Source of the DNA: Halocatena pleomorpha
GTDB taxonomy: Archaea; Halobacteriota; Halobacteria; Halobacteriales; Haloarculaceae
Direction: 5' to 3'
DNA: 64,000 nucleotides
Assembly: GCF_003862495.1 (NCBI RefSeq)
Contig: NZ_RRCH01000033.1
Coordinates: forward strand, 1-64,000
Positions 52,757-62,876 of the stretch are shown one piece after another. The translations under genes were made by a program, and so were the position numbers. The notes under the pieces are model-generated. The model saw nothing but the letters and a program-made list of their open reading frames with translations, was not told where the DNA came from and made no database searches. Position 1 is the stretch's first letter, and each line of letters begins with the position of its first letter.

Positions 52757-55688
52757 CTTCGATGTCGGCGATCACATCAAGTTCGCCGGCGGGGAGGGCG
52801 AAATCACCAAAATCGAAGCCCGCCCGAACGGAGGCCAACTCCTCCACGTCTACACCACGGAGGGCCAACTCCGCAAACTCCCGAATGGCTTGCCTCACAT
52901 CGAGCGGATCGACTCCATCGTTGACCGCCTCACAGCGCAACAGATCGATTCGCCCGTCCACCACGATCTCCGGGAGCGTGCAACCCGCCTCGACCTCGCG
53001 TACCGGTACGACCGATTTCTCTCGCTGTCGAACAATCGTATCGAGATCGAACCGTACCAGGTGCAGGCCGCTTACGAAATCCTGAACTCCTACGACCACC
53101 GCTATCTCATTGGCGACGAGGTCGGTCTCGGGAAGACTATTGAGGCCGGTATCGTCACCGAGGAACTCATCGCACGCGGCCGTGCCCAGCGCGTGCTCAT
53201 CGTCGCGCCAGCGCCGCTCACTGTACAGTGGCAACAGGAGCTGCGCGAGAAGTTCGATCGTAACTTCGTGATTTATGACCGGGAGACAGTGCGTACTCAC
53301 CGCCAGTCGCACCCGAACCAGAACGTCTGGCAGCAGGAGGATCTCATCATCACGTCCATCGACTTTGCGAAGCAGGACGATATCCGCGAAGCCCTCCGCA
53401 ATCTCGACGTTTCGTGGGACATTGCCGTGTTCGACGAGGCACACCACCTGACCGCCCGCCGAGGAAGTGACGACTCCATCGAACGCACCCAGCGCTACAT
53501 GGTTGGTGAGGCCGTCGCGGAGAACTCCGACGCTCTTTTGCTACTGACTGGGACACCACACAAGGGCAAATCTGACCAGTTCTACTTCCTCGTAAGTCTG
53601 CTTGATCCGTATCGCTTCGGGCACGAATCCCAAATCAACCCCGACGGGCTCGACGACTTGATGATTCGACGGTTGAAAGACGACATGTTCGAAACTGACG
53701 GGACCCATATGTTCCCGGAGAAAAACATCGAAGCACTCGGGGTTGATATGTCGCCAGCCGAGCGGAAGCTGTACAACGACGTTACGGAGTACATCCGCGA
53801 GAACTACAATCTCGCTCAACAAGAAGAGAACAGGGCCGCTGGTTTCACGATGGTCATCTATCAGAAGCGGCTGGTGTCGAGTATCTACGCCATCCAAAAG
53901 TCGCTGGAAAATCGGATGCGAGCCATTCAAAACGACGCTGTCGCTGAGGATCTTTCAGAGGAGGTTCAGAAACTCCTCCCTCAGTATAGCACTGAACCGG
54001 AGACGTTGACAGAGGCCGAACGACAGCGCGTTGAAGAGGAGCTAGAAACCGTCACGATCACACTGAATCGCACACAGATCGAACAGGAATTGTATCAAGT
54101 CAAGCAGCTGTGGCAGCAGGCCAAGAACATCGAGACCGATTCGAAGGCGCAGCTCCTGCAGACGTTCGTCGAAGACATTCTGGCTGAGGATCCCGACGAG
54201 AAAATTCTAATTTTCACTGAATACACGGACACCCTCGAATACCTGCGCGATCAAATCTTCCCCGAACATGATATTGCACAGGTGTACGGTGATCTCGACC
54301 AAGACCGTCGTCGCCAAGAGATGGAGAAGTTCGAGCAGGAAGCGAACCTGATGCTTGCGACGGACGCGGCTCAAGAGGGACTCAACCTACAGTTTGCCCA
54401 CATCATGGTCAATTACGATCTTCCGTGGAACCCAATCCGGATCGACCAGCGAATGGGCCGGCTCCACCGCTACGGACAGGAGCATACCGTCGAGATTCGG
54501 AATCTCTTCTTCAAGAACACACGTGAGAGCGAGATCCTCAATCTGCTAATCGAGAAGATGAATCAGATTGAATCCGATCTCGGGATGCGGTCAGAGGTCC
54601 TCGGTCGTGTATTGGAGAACGTGGACCTAGACGACACGATCATGACTGCCATCGCCGAGGATCAACCTACAGATCTGGTCGTAGCGAATATCGAGGCGAC
54701 CATCGAAAAGCGTCGGAAAGCCCTTCAGACGGTGGAAAACGAATTTCTCATCCGCGACCGATTCGACCTCTCCGATGAGGACAAAGAGATCTTAGAGGTT
54801 ATCGAACGTAGCCAGCACGGCAACGTCAACGAGGATGATATCGAAATACTGGTCCGACTATTCTTTGATGAATTCGGTGGCAATATTCGTGGTGTACGGC
54901 CGGGCCCAGCTCGTACAGGCGGCGATATCTTCCAATTCGATGTCCCAGACGTTCTCTCCGGCAATCAAGTCAAAGATCAGTATGATCAGGCGACGTTCGC
55001 ACGCGAAGTGGCGATGAAACAAGAGGATGTCGAGTTCATCGCCCTCGATCATCCGCTCGTACAGTCGCTCATTGAGTTCTGTATTGACTCAAACCATATT
55101 CAAGGACAAGTCGCTGTCAAAGTCGCTGAGGATAATGAATCTACCCCCGGGATCCTCTTCAACTACCGACTTGGGTATGTATCCGGTGCGGGGGAGTCAG
55201 TGACTGAGAAGCTGAGCTCATTATATGTCACTTTGGACGAAGACGTTTCAACAACCAAGCCAACGATCATCGATACTCTGCCATCAGAAGAGGTAGCCGA
55301 TAGCGAAACACTTGCCCGATTGACGTCGATGGCATCCGATTTACATGGGATAGCTGAGATGGAAGCATGGGATCAGGTCGAATCCTTCGCAGGGGAAGCG
55401 AGAGAGGAACGAGAACGTGAGGTAGAAATCAAGCGACAGCATGCGGAATGCCACTTTGAAGAACAAATTAACGAGTGGGAAGAGCGTCTAGAAACGTACA
55501 AACAGCATGACGAACGAGAGAAGGACATGTCGGCCCCCATCGGGAATGCGAAGCGTCAGCTCGAGTCTCTCCGACGTGAACGCGATGAGGAATTGACTCG
55601 GTTAGAAGAGGAAAAGCATGTCACGCCCGAAGAGCCTAAACTAGTCACTGCCTCCATAGTGTTAGATTCGACTCCTCATACCTCATAA
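52749..55688 (+). CDS. SNF2/RapA-type helicase, partner of the restriction-methylation enzyme
   Basis: A protein of about 979 residues starting at ATG 52749 (MTDFDVGDHI). The first 60 residues form a small beta domain. SF2 motifs are IGDEVGLGKTIEAGI near 122, AVFDEAHHL near 229, LLLTGTPHKG, ATDAAQEGLNLQ near 537 and RMGRLHRYGQ near 566. The C-terminal 350 residues are helical and end in a coiled coil. Such helicases translocate on duplex DNA in type ISP-like, DISARM class 1 (DrmD) and related systems. Coupling to the methyltransferase gene suggests a two-component system that scans foreign DNA. The DISARM core genes are absent. Confidence 0.88.
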   Translation: MTDFDVGDHIKFAGGEGEITKIEARPNGGQLLHVYTTEGQLRKLPNGLPHIERIDSIVDRLTAQQIDSPVHHDLRERATRLDLAYRYDRFLSLSNNRIEIEPYQVQAAYEILNSYDHRYLIGDEVGLGKTIEAGIVTEELIARGRAQRVLIVAPAPLTVQWQQELREKFDRNFVIYDRETVRTHRQSHPNQNVWQQEDLIITSIDFAKQDDIREALRNLDVSWDIAVFDEAHHLTARRGSDDSIERTQRYMVGEAVAENSDALLLLTGTPHKGKSDQFYFLVSLLDPYRFGHESQINPDGLDDLMIRRLKDDMFETDGTHMFPEKNIEALGVDMSPAERKLYNDVTEYIRENYNLAQQEENRAAGFTMVIYQKRLVSSIYAIQKSLENRMRAIQNDAVAEDLSEEVQKLLPQYSTEPETLTEAERQRVEEELETVTITLNRTQIEQELYQVKQLWQQAKNIETDSKAQLLQTFVEDILAEDPDEKILIFTEYTDTLEYLRDQIFPEHDIAQVYGDLDQDRRRQEMEKFEQEANLMLATDAAQEGLNLQFAHIMVNYDLPWNPIRIDQRMGRLHRYGQEHTVEIRNLFFKNTRESEILNLLIEKMNQIESDLGMRSEVLGRVLENVDLDDTIMTAIAEDQPTDLVVANIEATIEKRRKALQTVENEFLIRDRFDLSDEDKEILEVIERSQHGNVNEDDIEILVRLFFDEFGGNIRGVRPGPARTGGDIFQFDVPDVLSGNQVKDQYDQATFAREVAMKQEDVEFIALDHPLVQSLIEFCIDSNHIQGQVAVKVAEDNESTPGILFNYRLGYVSGAGESVTEKLSSLYVTLDEDVSTTKPTIIDTLPSEEVADSETLARLTSMASDLHGIAEMEAWDQVESFAGEAREEREREVEIKRQHAECHFEEQINEWEERLETYKQHDEREKDMSAPIGNAKRQLESLRRERDEELTRLEEEKHVTPEEPKLVTASIVLDSTPHTS

Positions 55689-55690
55689 GT

Positions 55691-56020
55691 GTCGAAATTG
55701 TGAACGTCGTCGGGTCAGGTGATTTCGGCACCGAATTAGATCTGGAAGTGCTTGAGGGAGATCTTGTTACACCCTATCTCGAGTACGATCCTTCTAATTA
55801 CCACGGCCTGTATGTTAGACTCGAAGATACGGGTCCGTTGGTCACTGTTTACAGAAGTGGCAAATACATCATTAGCGGATGTTCGTGTTACGAGAACCTC
55901 GATAAGACGAACCTATGATTCCTGGCAAACATGGCCGAGTTGGAAGTTATCAAGCAAGAACGAGACACCGAGTTCAGTGTACAAAACGTCGTATGCACTG
56001 CGACGCTTAATGAGGGAGGG
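55691..56020 (+). pseudogene. TBP-like (TATA-binding protein) relic with in-frame stop
   Basis: The frame VEIVNVVGSGDFGTELDLEV, then YHGLYVRLEDTGPLVTVYRS and GKYIISG, is one TBP repeat. A TGA at 55916-55918 interrupts it. The same frame continues FLANMAELEVIKQERDTEFS and VQNVVCTATLNE, the start of the second TBP repeat, and then diverges after about 56015. It follows the helicase gene by only a few bases. It may once have been co-transcribed with that gene. It is dead now unless the stop is a read error, and the second half is missing in any case. Confidence 0.75.
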
Positions 56021-56086
56021 CAATCGATCACAGAAACGGGCACTCCGGACGAGTACTGCAATAGGATGGCCAAGCGACATGATTCT

Positions 56087-56194
56087 GTCACGACGCTAGA
56101 TTACGCCCACGCAGATCAAGAACACCCCCCGTTTCGAGTTGTAAATGGAGGGACAGACCGGAGGCGACTCCTGCTGTTCCAACGGAAGCATCGT
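56087..56194 (+). repeat. Long-range direct repeat, right copy
   Basis: It matches 22764-22873 in the same orientation, with TTTCGAGTTGTAAATGGAGG and CCTGCTGTTCCAACGGAAGC. The two copies enclose 33 kb that contain nearly all the defence genes except McrBC and the Panacea pair. Confidence 0.7.
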
Positions 56195-56355
56195 TGGTGC
56201 TATTGAGTGGTGTTTTTCACTGGTGTTCGTTACCTCACGATCTACGACACGCTTGTCGAAAGCGAGCGACCCAACCATGGCGACCGATCGCCACAGCGAT
56301 CGTCACAGCTCTCCAGCCGTATCTGAGCACGTAGAACAGGTCCCCTGACAATCGG

Positions 56356-56872
56356 CTAGAGGACTCGTGGATCACGGTTGACGACACTGGCAAACGCGAC
56401 GTTGTCTCGAACCTGATCGATTTCGACAGTGAGCTCATCACCAGGGTGGCCACCGGGAACGATCACGACGTACCCACGTTCAACTTTGGCGATGCCGTCA
56501 CCTTGGTCACCGATGGTCTCGTCTCGAATCTCGCCCGTCTCGACTGGAGGGTCGGAGTGAGGCTGGCTCGTATGGTGCTGTGAGTGAGACTCCTGTGAAT
56601 CTGGCTGAGGTCGTGCATCAGTGGAGGATGGTGCGTCAAGAAGTGCGACGCGGTACGTCTTCTCAGCAGCGAGCGCTCCCTGCTCGATTTCATTCGAGGG
56701 GACTTCGATAACGTATCTCCCATCGTGCTCTGCAACTGTTGCGCTGAACAAAGAGGTCCTGAAAGAACTGGGTCGCTGCCTCCCCAGTGGATCGGTAATC
56801 GCGTTCAAACTCATCTAAGGAGAGGTCTTCATCCAAACGCTGGCGAATCTCTTCGGTTTGCTCGTCAGTCAT
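56356..56872 (-). pseudogene. TRAM-domain protein, frameshifted
   Basis: From ATG 56872 the frame gives MTDEQTEEIRQRLDEDLSLD and EAATQFFQDLF, slips near 56755, and continues SATVAEHDGRYVIEVPSNEI, a Gln/His-rich linker and the TRAM domain ETIGDQGDGIAKVERGYVV and VPGGHPGDELTVEIDQV. TRAM proteins bind RNA and may act as archaeal cold-shock-type chaperones. A single base separates the two frames, so a read error is possible. Joined length of about 172 residues is normal. Confidence 0.75.
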
Positions 56873-57030
56873 GGATATCGAATTCGGAGGAAGCGGTTTC
56901 TTCGAAGTGAATGGACATAAAGCACTATGCTCCGTCACATGTCTTAAAAGCATCCGTTCTAGACCAGGCTGAGAGCTAGGGTTGATCGCTATAGCGTCAA
57001 CTGCTTGGAGGTGGAGGATCCGGTGGAAGA

Positions 57031-57153
57031 ATGAATGACCCTACTCCCGGATACTGTGACAGAAGAACGACTGACAATTCTGAGGAGGCCTGCGAGTGTC
57101 ATGATTACTATACGGATTGGTACTTGGTGATTCAAGTTCAGCGAGAGCCGTGA
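57031..57153 (+). CDS. Very small Cys-containing protein, uncertain
   Basis: A 40-residue frame (MNDPTPGYCDRRTTDNSEEA, then CECHDYYTDWYLVIQVQREP). Three Cys and one His could bind a metal. GGAGGATCCGGTGGA before the ATG may serve as a ribosome binding site. No family is known to me. It is acidic like haloarchaeal proteins but may be a chance frame. Confidence 0.35.
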   Translation: MNDPTPGYCDRRTTDNSEEACECHDYYTDWYLVIQVQREP

Positions 57154-57174
57154 TGAGCCACTTCTGTTGAAACG

Positions 57175-57395
57175 CTATCTCTGGATATTTGTCGAAAGCG
57201 TCGGTGAGTCGATCGTCTCTGTAACGTCACCATCGGCGTGTTCGAGCGTCGAGTAACGAGTTGAATGTTCGTGGCCCTCGGGCAAGTTGGCAAAGTCTCC
57301 ACGAGATTGACGATAACTGTCTTGAGAAGAGGTATCTCTGTACGAAGGCTGAACAGGAAATCGTAGGCTTCGAACACCTCCGCACGTGTCAGCAT
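57175..57395 (-). pseudogene. Frameshifted small protein, family unknown
   Basis: From ATG 57395 the frame MLTRAEVFEAYDFLFSLRTE and IPLLKTVIVNLVETLP looks like real protein. After a slip near 57285 the next frame gives EGHEHSTRYSTLEHADGDVT ETIDS and stops at 57175. The composition is haloarchaeal. I cannot name it. Confidence 0.4.
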
Positions 57396-57688
57396 GCGTA
57401 CTGGACCCGTAGGGACTTCCTTGATGTCCTCTGGCTGTCTGCCAAATGCGATCTAGATTCTAAATGCCTCTATATATAATAATATGGGAGATTAGATAAA
57501 GATTAAATTAGTAAAATTATAATATTGCTCCCATAAAATTCACGCCGATTTTATCCAAACGACCGTTGAGTTGATCACTTTTAGTACAGACCACTCAAAG
57601 AATGAATTTCTTCACACTTTATCCATATTTTACTATCGTCTCTACGCTCTATCACAAAGAGATTGAATATACTGGCAATAAAGTTACT

Positions 57689-58327
57689 CTAAATTAAACT
57701 TATAATTATAACTGGTACTACAATAAGAACAAGCCAAAGTACGAGTATGCCGATAGCAATCAAATATAGTTTTTCGAGCGCCCCATCTGATTTTTTCCAT
57801 CTTCTCACAGCTAAGTTGTCTTCTTTATTGATATTATTTATACTCCCTTCCCCATTTGTGTCTGATATTCCTTGTGACCGCGACTCCACTACCACATCCG
57901 GCTCATCAATAAGTTCATATTCCTCACTTTTACAACGCGATCTGAACCGTTTTGTTGCCACTTCAATACTATCTGTATGAACGGGAAGGACTAAGGTGGT
58001 TGTTTTCCCAGTTTCCATATTTGTAACTTTACCACTAACGCGGAGAATAGTATTATTATTGGAAATACCATTATTTAATCCAGTACTGTAACTTCTCACA
58101 CTGCCTATGATAACAAGAAGAATTCCAAACCCAATAGTCGGTGCCTTTGTTGGATTCGTCGTAGTAACTTCTGCAGATGATTCTATCCCAGAACAGTGAC
58201 TGTCTCCTGTAATCCCATATTCACCTTCTATACATCCATTCACAGTGCTCGTCTGTGTTGAGGGCATCATAAATCCCCCAACGATGATTATTAATCCAAT
58301 GAAAACAATAATAGATGCACCTTTCAT
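57689..58327 (-). CDS. Hypothetical membrane protein with three hydrophobic segments
   Basis: A 212-residue protein. Apolar segments lie near residues 4-21 (ASIIVFIGLIIIVGGFMM), 66-78 (IGFGILLVIIGSV) and 190-212 (LYLIAIGILVLWLVLIVVPV). A Cys-containing loop follows the first, and a charged domain of about 100 residues precedes the last. It is AT-rich with ATA/AGT codons, unlike the surrounding DNA, and stands alone. No function can be proposed. Confidence 0.65.
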   Translation of the reverse strand: MKGASIIVFIGLIIIVGGFMMPSTQTSTVNGCIEGEYGITGDSHCSGIESSAEVTTTNPTKAPTIGFGILLVIIGSVRSYSTGLNNGISNNNTILRVSGKVTNMETGKTTTLVLPVHTDSIEVATKRFRSRCKSEEYELIDEPDVVVESRSQGISDTNGEGSINNINKEDNLAVRRWKKSDGALEKLYLIAIGILVLWLVLIVVPVIIISLI

Positions 58328-59036
58328 GTGTTATTAACCCAGATATGCACACACCCTATATATCATTTCCCCATTAGTTATTTATATGTAAAATATAATA
58401 TGGTTATATCATATGGTGACAACTACAGTAGTATAAAATATACAGGCTGGTCTAGTTCGACTGTATTGAATCACTAGGTGTAGCATAACTCCACCATTAT
58501 AGAAATATATAAATATTATTTAAGATGTTTATATTAAATATACCTAAATATTATATAATAAATTATAGAACAATTTCTGGCAGCAGTCGCTAGCAGTAAT
58601 AAGACTCATTAACCACGCGCATAGCGTGTTGATTAAGAGTCTAGAATTCATTATAAAATATGAATATTATATCTTCGCATATATCACTTAGTTGTTGCCG
58701 ACCGAACTTGATGTCAATGCCGCTTCTCGGTGTTAAGAACAGCTTGGGGTCTGTATTGACAAGAGTAATCTTTCTGAACATTTAAACACAGTGTTCTATA
58801 CAGTAGTGGTGTTCACTCTTGCTCTCATTGGGGAACATCCATTCCTACGCTGTCTCTATCTCAACAACTCGTAGATCTGGATGACTATTCCAGCAAGGTG
58901 ATCTACTCGTCGGCCTTTAAGTAGTCTATTAATTATCTAAATTCGTATGAACTAAAATGCCTATCGGGAGGAGAGAATAGATCACAACGGGCTCAGATAC
59001 CCAAACATTCTAATAGAAATAGCCGAACTCAGATTT
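58328..59036. other. AT-rich stretch with an imperfect palindrome at 58602-58642
   Basis: About 700 bases without a gene, very AT-rich at 58330-58570. The palindrome has AGACTC / GAGTCT outer arms and CACGC / GCGTG inner arms around GCATA. It lies about 400 bases before mcrB and may be a regulatory or terminator structure. Confidence 0.5.
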
Positions 59037-61163
59037 ATGGCAGACACAACACATTTTACACGTGATGATTTCGAGCAGCTCGGAACGACAAAATCGAATC
59101 TACAGTCGATACGGCGTCATCTACAGCAAATCGGCGAAGACGTATATAATCGGGCACCAAAACAGTTCCAAAACATCAGTAGTGACCCAACAGCATCACG
59201 CATCCGGCCACAACACACGGAAAAAGACTATCGCGAGTACATGTGGACGATGTACGGTCGAGCAGGTGATGATCGAGGCCCACACGAACTCGTTCATCCA
59301 GAATTCCTTATTGGGGAAGACGATGACGGACCCTTTGTTGATGTGCGTTTCAATGCAGGCACGGCGGGTGATGCGACCCCGGTAGCTGACCAACGTGAGA
59401 CGCTAAAAACGAATATTGGTGAACAATCAGAGACCTTTCTCACGATTCTTTCACAGTTCGACGATGCTACCGTCAGTTATCAGCCGAAATATGGAAACAG
59501 CTACTCGATGCCAGTAGACGAGTTTACTGGAGATGATATAGACCGGTTGGCTGCCAACGGTATCACGCGGTTTGCCGCAAAACGACGCTATCGCGAAGCC
59601 GATGGAATCTTTAACACGTCATTTATCGATATTATAGCCGAAACGTTTGCCGATGTACTCTTTCCACTTCTCGGATTTGCCCGTGATGATGTACCTGAGT
59701 GTGTGATTCGATACGCTGAGACTGGGGACCTTACACGGGGCTCAGAGGAGTCCAGTGAAAAGCCTGAACGAGCAGACGACATCGCACGACAGCTTGAAAC
59801 GACAAAGCAGGTCGTGTTCTATGGCCCACCAGGAACCGGAAAAACGTATTCAGCGAACCAATTCGCTGAGTGGTGGGTGAGTGAAGGTCCTCCAGTCACA
59901 ACATCAATGTCACAGGTCCATATCGTCACATTCCATCCTTCATTCTCCTATGAAGATTTCGTCGAAGGACTGTCCGCTGAGGCCACTGACAGCGGCACCG
60001 TCAACTACGACATCAGCCCAGGGCGGTTCAAGCGTGTCTGTGAAGCTGCACAAGAAGCCTACGAGATGGTCTCCAAAAAAGAGACCCCGCCGCGATTCGT
60101 GCTGATTATCGATGAGATTAATCGAGGCAATCTGGCGCAAATCTTCGGTGAAACCATTACACAACTAGAAGCCGATAAACGTCGTGATGAAGCAAACGAA
60201 GTTCAGGTACAGCTTGCTCATTCGGGAGAGTCGTTCGTCGTGCCGCCGAATCTCTTCGTCATCGGCACGATGAATACTGCAGATCGCTCTATCGCACTCG
60301 TTGACGCAGCTCTTCGTCGCCGGTTCCGATTCATCAATTTCCCACCGGACTACGACGCACTCTATGAAGAGTACAACTTTGATCACAAACGCGATGTGCA
60401 CGCCACAGCTGAGTCAGGTGCGTCTCTGCGTGCGCTGCTCGCCCTCTCACTCCTTGCTCTTGAGGAACTCAACGAGCGGATTCGGAGCCTGCCGGACCTT
60501 GGCAAGGGAAAGCAGATCGGGCATTCGTATCTCTTTGGGTGCACACGGGATGATGGACAGATCGACGAAGATGCGCTTGTCGATACCTGGAAGTACGAAA
60601 TCCTCCCCCTCCTAGAGGAATATTACTTCGGACAATTCGAGCGTATCGAACAGGATCTCCTCGCAGGGACTGATGATCGCCTCGTCGATTGGCGTACCAA
60701 GCAGATCAAAGACTTCACCGCAGATGATCTTCACACAGCTCTCGCATCACTCCTCAATATTGAACCAGAGACGACATCACGACAGACAGTAGATATCCTG
60801 TCTGAAAATGGTGTCCTCGAAGCAGGAGATATCCTCGAATTTAACCGTGAACAGCTGCGGAACGGGACAACGGTCTCAGATACAGACATAGAGCGAGCAG
60901 TGGCTGAGCGTGATGCTGCGTTTTGGCAGAGTGAGGTAATCGATGCCACCGCTGAGTCGGGCGACATTCGATGGCTAAATGATGGCGACTTATATTCGCT
61001 ATCGGGGGCGGCACAACAGATTTTCGATGAACTAACGAACGGAGACGAGACCACTGTCGGACAACCAGACCACTGGTGCCATCCGCAATTCAATGACCGA
61101 AACCTCTACCAACTCCGCGACAACGGTGTTGCTGGCACTGATCGGTCCGTATCTACGGAGTGA
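59037..61163 (+). CDS. mcrB: McrB-type AAA+ restriction motor
   Basis: A 708-residue McrB. The N-terminal 230 residues are unlike E. coli McrB and probably recognise the modified target. The AAA+ motor has Walker A FYGPPGTGKTYSA near 261, Walker B LIIDEINRGNLAQIFGE near 356 and the McrB signature GTMNTADRSIALVDAALRRR near 409. McrB uses GTP to translocate DNA and drives the McrC nuclease against methylated DNA. Its stop overlaps the GTG of mcrC by four bases. Confidence 0.93.
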   Translation: MADTTHFTRDDFEQLGTTKSNLQSIRRHLQQIGEDVYNRAPKQFQNISSDPTASRIRPQHTEKDYREYMWTMYGRAGDDRGPHELVHPEFLIGEDDDGPFVDVRFNAGTAGDATPVADQRETLKTNIGEQSETFLTILSQFDDATVSYQPKYGNSYSMPVDEFTGDDIDRLAANGITRFAAKRRYREADGIFNTSFIDIIAETFADVLFPLLGFARDDVPECVIRYAETGDLTRGSEESSEKPERADDIARQLETTKQVVFYGPPGTGKTYSANQFAEWWVSEGPPVTTSMSQVHIVTFHPSFSYEDFVEGLSAEATDSGTVNYDISPGRFKRVCEAAQEAYEMVSKKETPPRFVLIIDEINRGNLAQIFGETITQLEADKRRDEANEVQVQLAHSGESFVVPPNLFVIGTMNTADRSIALVDAALRRRFRFINFPPDYDALYEEYNFDHKRDVHATAESGASLRALLALSLLALEELNERIRSLPDLGKGKQIGHSYLFGCTRDDGQIDEDALVDTWKYEILPLLEEYYFGQFERIEQDLLAGTDDRLVDWRTKQIKDFTADDLHTALASLLNIEPETTSRQTVDILSENGVLEAGDILEFNREQLRNGTTVSDTDIERAVAERDAAFWQSEVIDATAESGDIRWLNDGDLYSLSGAAQQIFDELTNGDETTVGQPDHWCHPQFNDRNLYQLRDNGVAGTDRSVSTE

Positions 61164-62431
61164 GTATGGCATTGCACGAACAGACAGTAGGTCGTTCCCA
61201 GTCGCCGTCCGCACCAGTCCCGACCATCACGCTCACAGAACACGACGAAACACAGTTGGATACTCAATTGTCAGAGCGAGACCGGGAATTCATCGAACAG
61301 ACACTGTCATCGCAACAAATGACAGTGAGCTTTGACCACGAGAGGCAACCGATGCTTCGTACCTCACAGTACGTTGGCATTGTCTCACTGCCAGATGGGC
61401 CGACGATTCAGATCCGTCCCAAAGCAGCAGGAGACAATCTGCTGTCACTCCTTCAGTATGCGCACGGAACCGAAGCAACGACGATCAAACAGGAAACATC
61501 GATCCAAACCGGAGCCACATTCATCGACATCCTCGCTGCACTCTACCTCGCCGAGCTGGAGCAGCTCATCAAGCGTGGCCTCCAACAAGCGTATCGACGC
61601 TCCAGCAATACCGAGGACTATCTCCGCGGGCGTCTCGATCTGCAACAGCAGCTACAGCGACAGGGTCCCTGTGCAACGACGTTTAAATGTTCGTATGATG
61701 AACTCACGTATGAAACGCCAGCAAATCAGGCAATTCTGTATACGGTATCCGTTCTCTTGGGGCTCGTCAGCGACGAAGACCTCGGCCAGTCACTACAGCG
61801 ATATCAGACGCGCATTCGCCGTCGTGTGACGCTTCGATCGGTTCGTGTCCAAGAGGTACGCGACATCGAACTCACTCGCCTCAGTGAGCACTATACAGCT
61901 ATCTTGCGACTCACTGAGCTACTTCTCGATAACGCTCACGTCGATCGATTAGAGCGCGGCAACCGGGACTCCTATTCACTATTAATAGACATGAATCGTG
62001 TCTTCGAAGACGTTGTAGAACGGGCAGTTCGCGGAGCATTGGAGTCACGTACCGATTGGTCCATCGAACCACAGGCAACGAGACGGGGACTCGTCACTGG
62101 TGGATCGCCATCGATTACGATGCGGCCAGACATCCTCGTTCGTGACCAGTATGAGACCGTTCAGTTTGTTGCAGACGCAAAGTGGAAGACACCGGAGTCA
62201 GTCGACAACGCAGACATCTATCAGATGGTCGCGTATCAACTCACGGATGATGTATCCGGATTGCTTATATATCCCAGTCAAGAAGGATCCCTTACAACTA
62301 ACTATGCCGTTCAGAACGCAGGAGAACTAGCTGTCGTCGAATTGCCGACTCGGAAACCAGCCGCAACCGCTGAGGCGCTAGGGACCCGTCTGGAGCGTTG
62401 CCTCAACCACCGGATTCGACAGCTCTGTTGA
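61160..62431 (+). CDS. mcrC: McrC-type nuclease subunit
   Basis: A 423-residue McrC. The N-terminal half binds the McrB ring: YVGIVSLPDGPTIQIRPKA, and later YLRGRLDLQQQL. The C-terminal nuclease has TMRPDILVRD near residue 320 and FVADAKWK near 337, the PD-DxK site. The frame begins at GTG 61160; an ATG two codons later is also possible. With McrB it forms a complete type IV restriction system. Confidence 0.92.
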   Translation: MSMALHEQTVGRSQSPSAPVPTITLTEHDETQLDTQLSERDREFIEQTLSSQQMTVSFDHERQPMLRTSQYVGIVSLPDGPTIQIRPKAAGDNLLSLLQYAHGTEATTIKQETSIQTGATFIDILAALYLAELEQLIKRGLQQAYRRSSNTEDYLRGRLDLQQQLQRQGPCATTFKCSYDELTYETPANQAILYTVSVLLGLVSDEDLGQSLQRYQTRIRRRVTLRSVRVQEVRDIELTRLSEHYTAILRLTELLLDNAHVDRLERGNRDSYSLLIDMNRVFEDVVERAVRGALESRTDWSIEPQATRRGLVTGGSPSITMRPDILVRDQYETVQFVADAKWKTPESVDNADIYQMVAYQLTDDVSGLLIYPSQEGSLTTNYAVQNAGELAVVELPTRKPAATAEALGTRLERCLNHRIRQLC

Positions 62432-62876
62432 GCAGTACCACGGATTGACGGGGGCTTAATTACGTACCTTGATCTCGATGAAGGGTGCGGATACAACTTT
62501 GGCGGCTTCGACAACTACTGGGACGACAGCGAAGAAATCCAGTTAAAACTCGCTCAAGGATCGTGGATTAACAAGATCTACGATCCAGACGACGGGTGAA
62601 ACTCTAGGGAGCGGAAAAGAGCTGTCCTCCACACAACTATATTGAATCCCTAGATAACGTCAGGTACAGCAATCACACCAGTTACCATGTTGAATAGCGA
62701 CCGATACCGGTAATTGAAGCGGCTTACAGAGGTATTTGATGTTCGAAATGGTAAACGAGAACGTCCCCATGAAGCACACGGTGCCAATCTGAATCTATTC
62801 TTATCTCGTATCCCAATCCATTATATCTAATGCATATTAACTAATCTTTTTCACACATAGCAGTGTGCAGCGATGT
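62432..62876. other. Stretch without a clear gene
   Basis: Directly after the mcrC stop the same frame stays open to 62599 and encodes LITYLDLDEGCGYNFGGFDN YWDDSEE, which looks like real protein without a start. It may be the rest of a lost small gene. The remaining 280 bases show nothing. Confidence 0.35.

Noticed and set aside
48479-55688. DISARM or BREX system
   Set aside because: An adenine methyltransferase with an SNF2 helicase recalls DISARM class 1, but drmA, drmB and drmC are absent, and so are pglZ and brxC for BREX.
62432-62599. Small gene after mcrC
   Set aside because: The open stretch has protein character but begins at the mcrC stop without any start codon.
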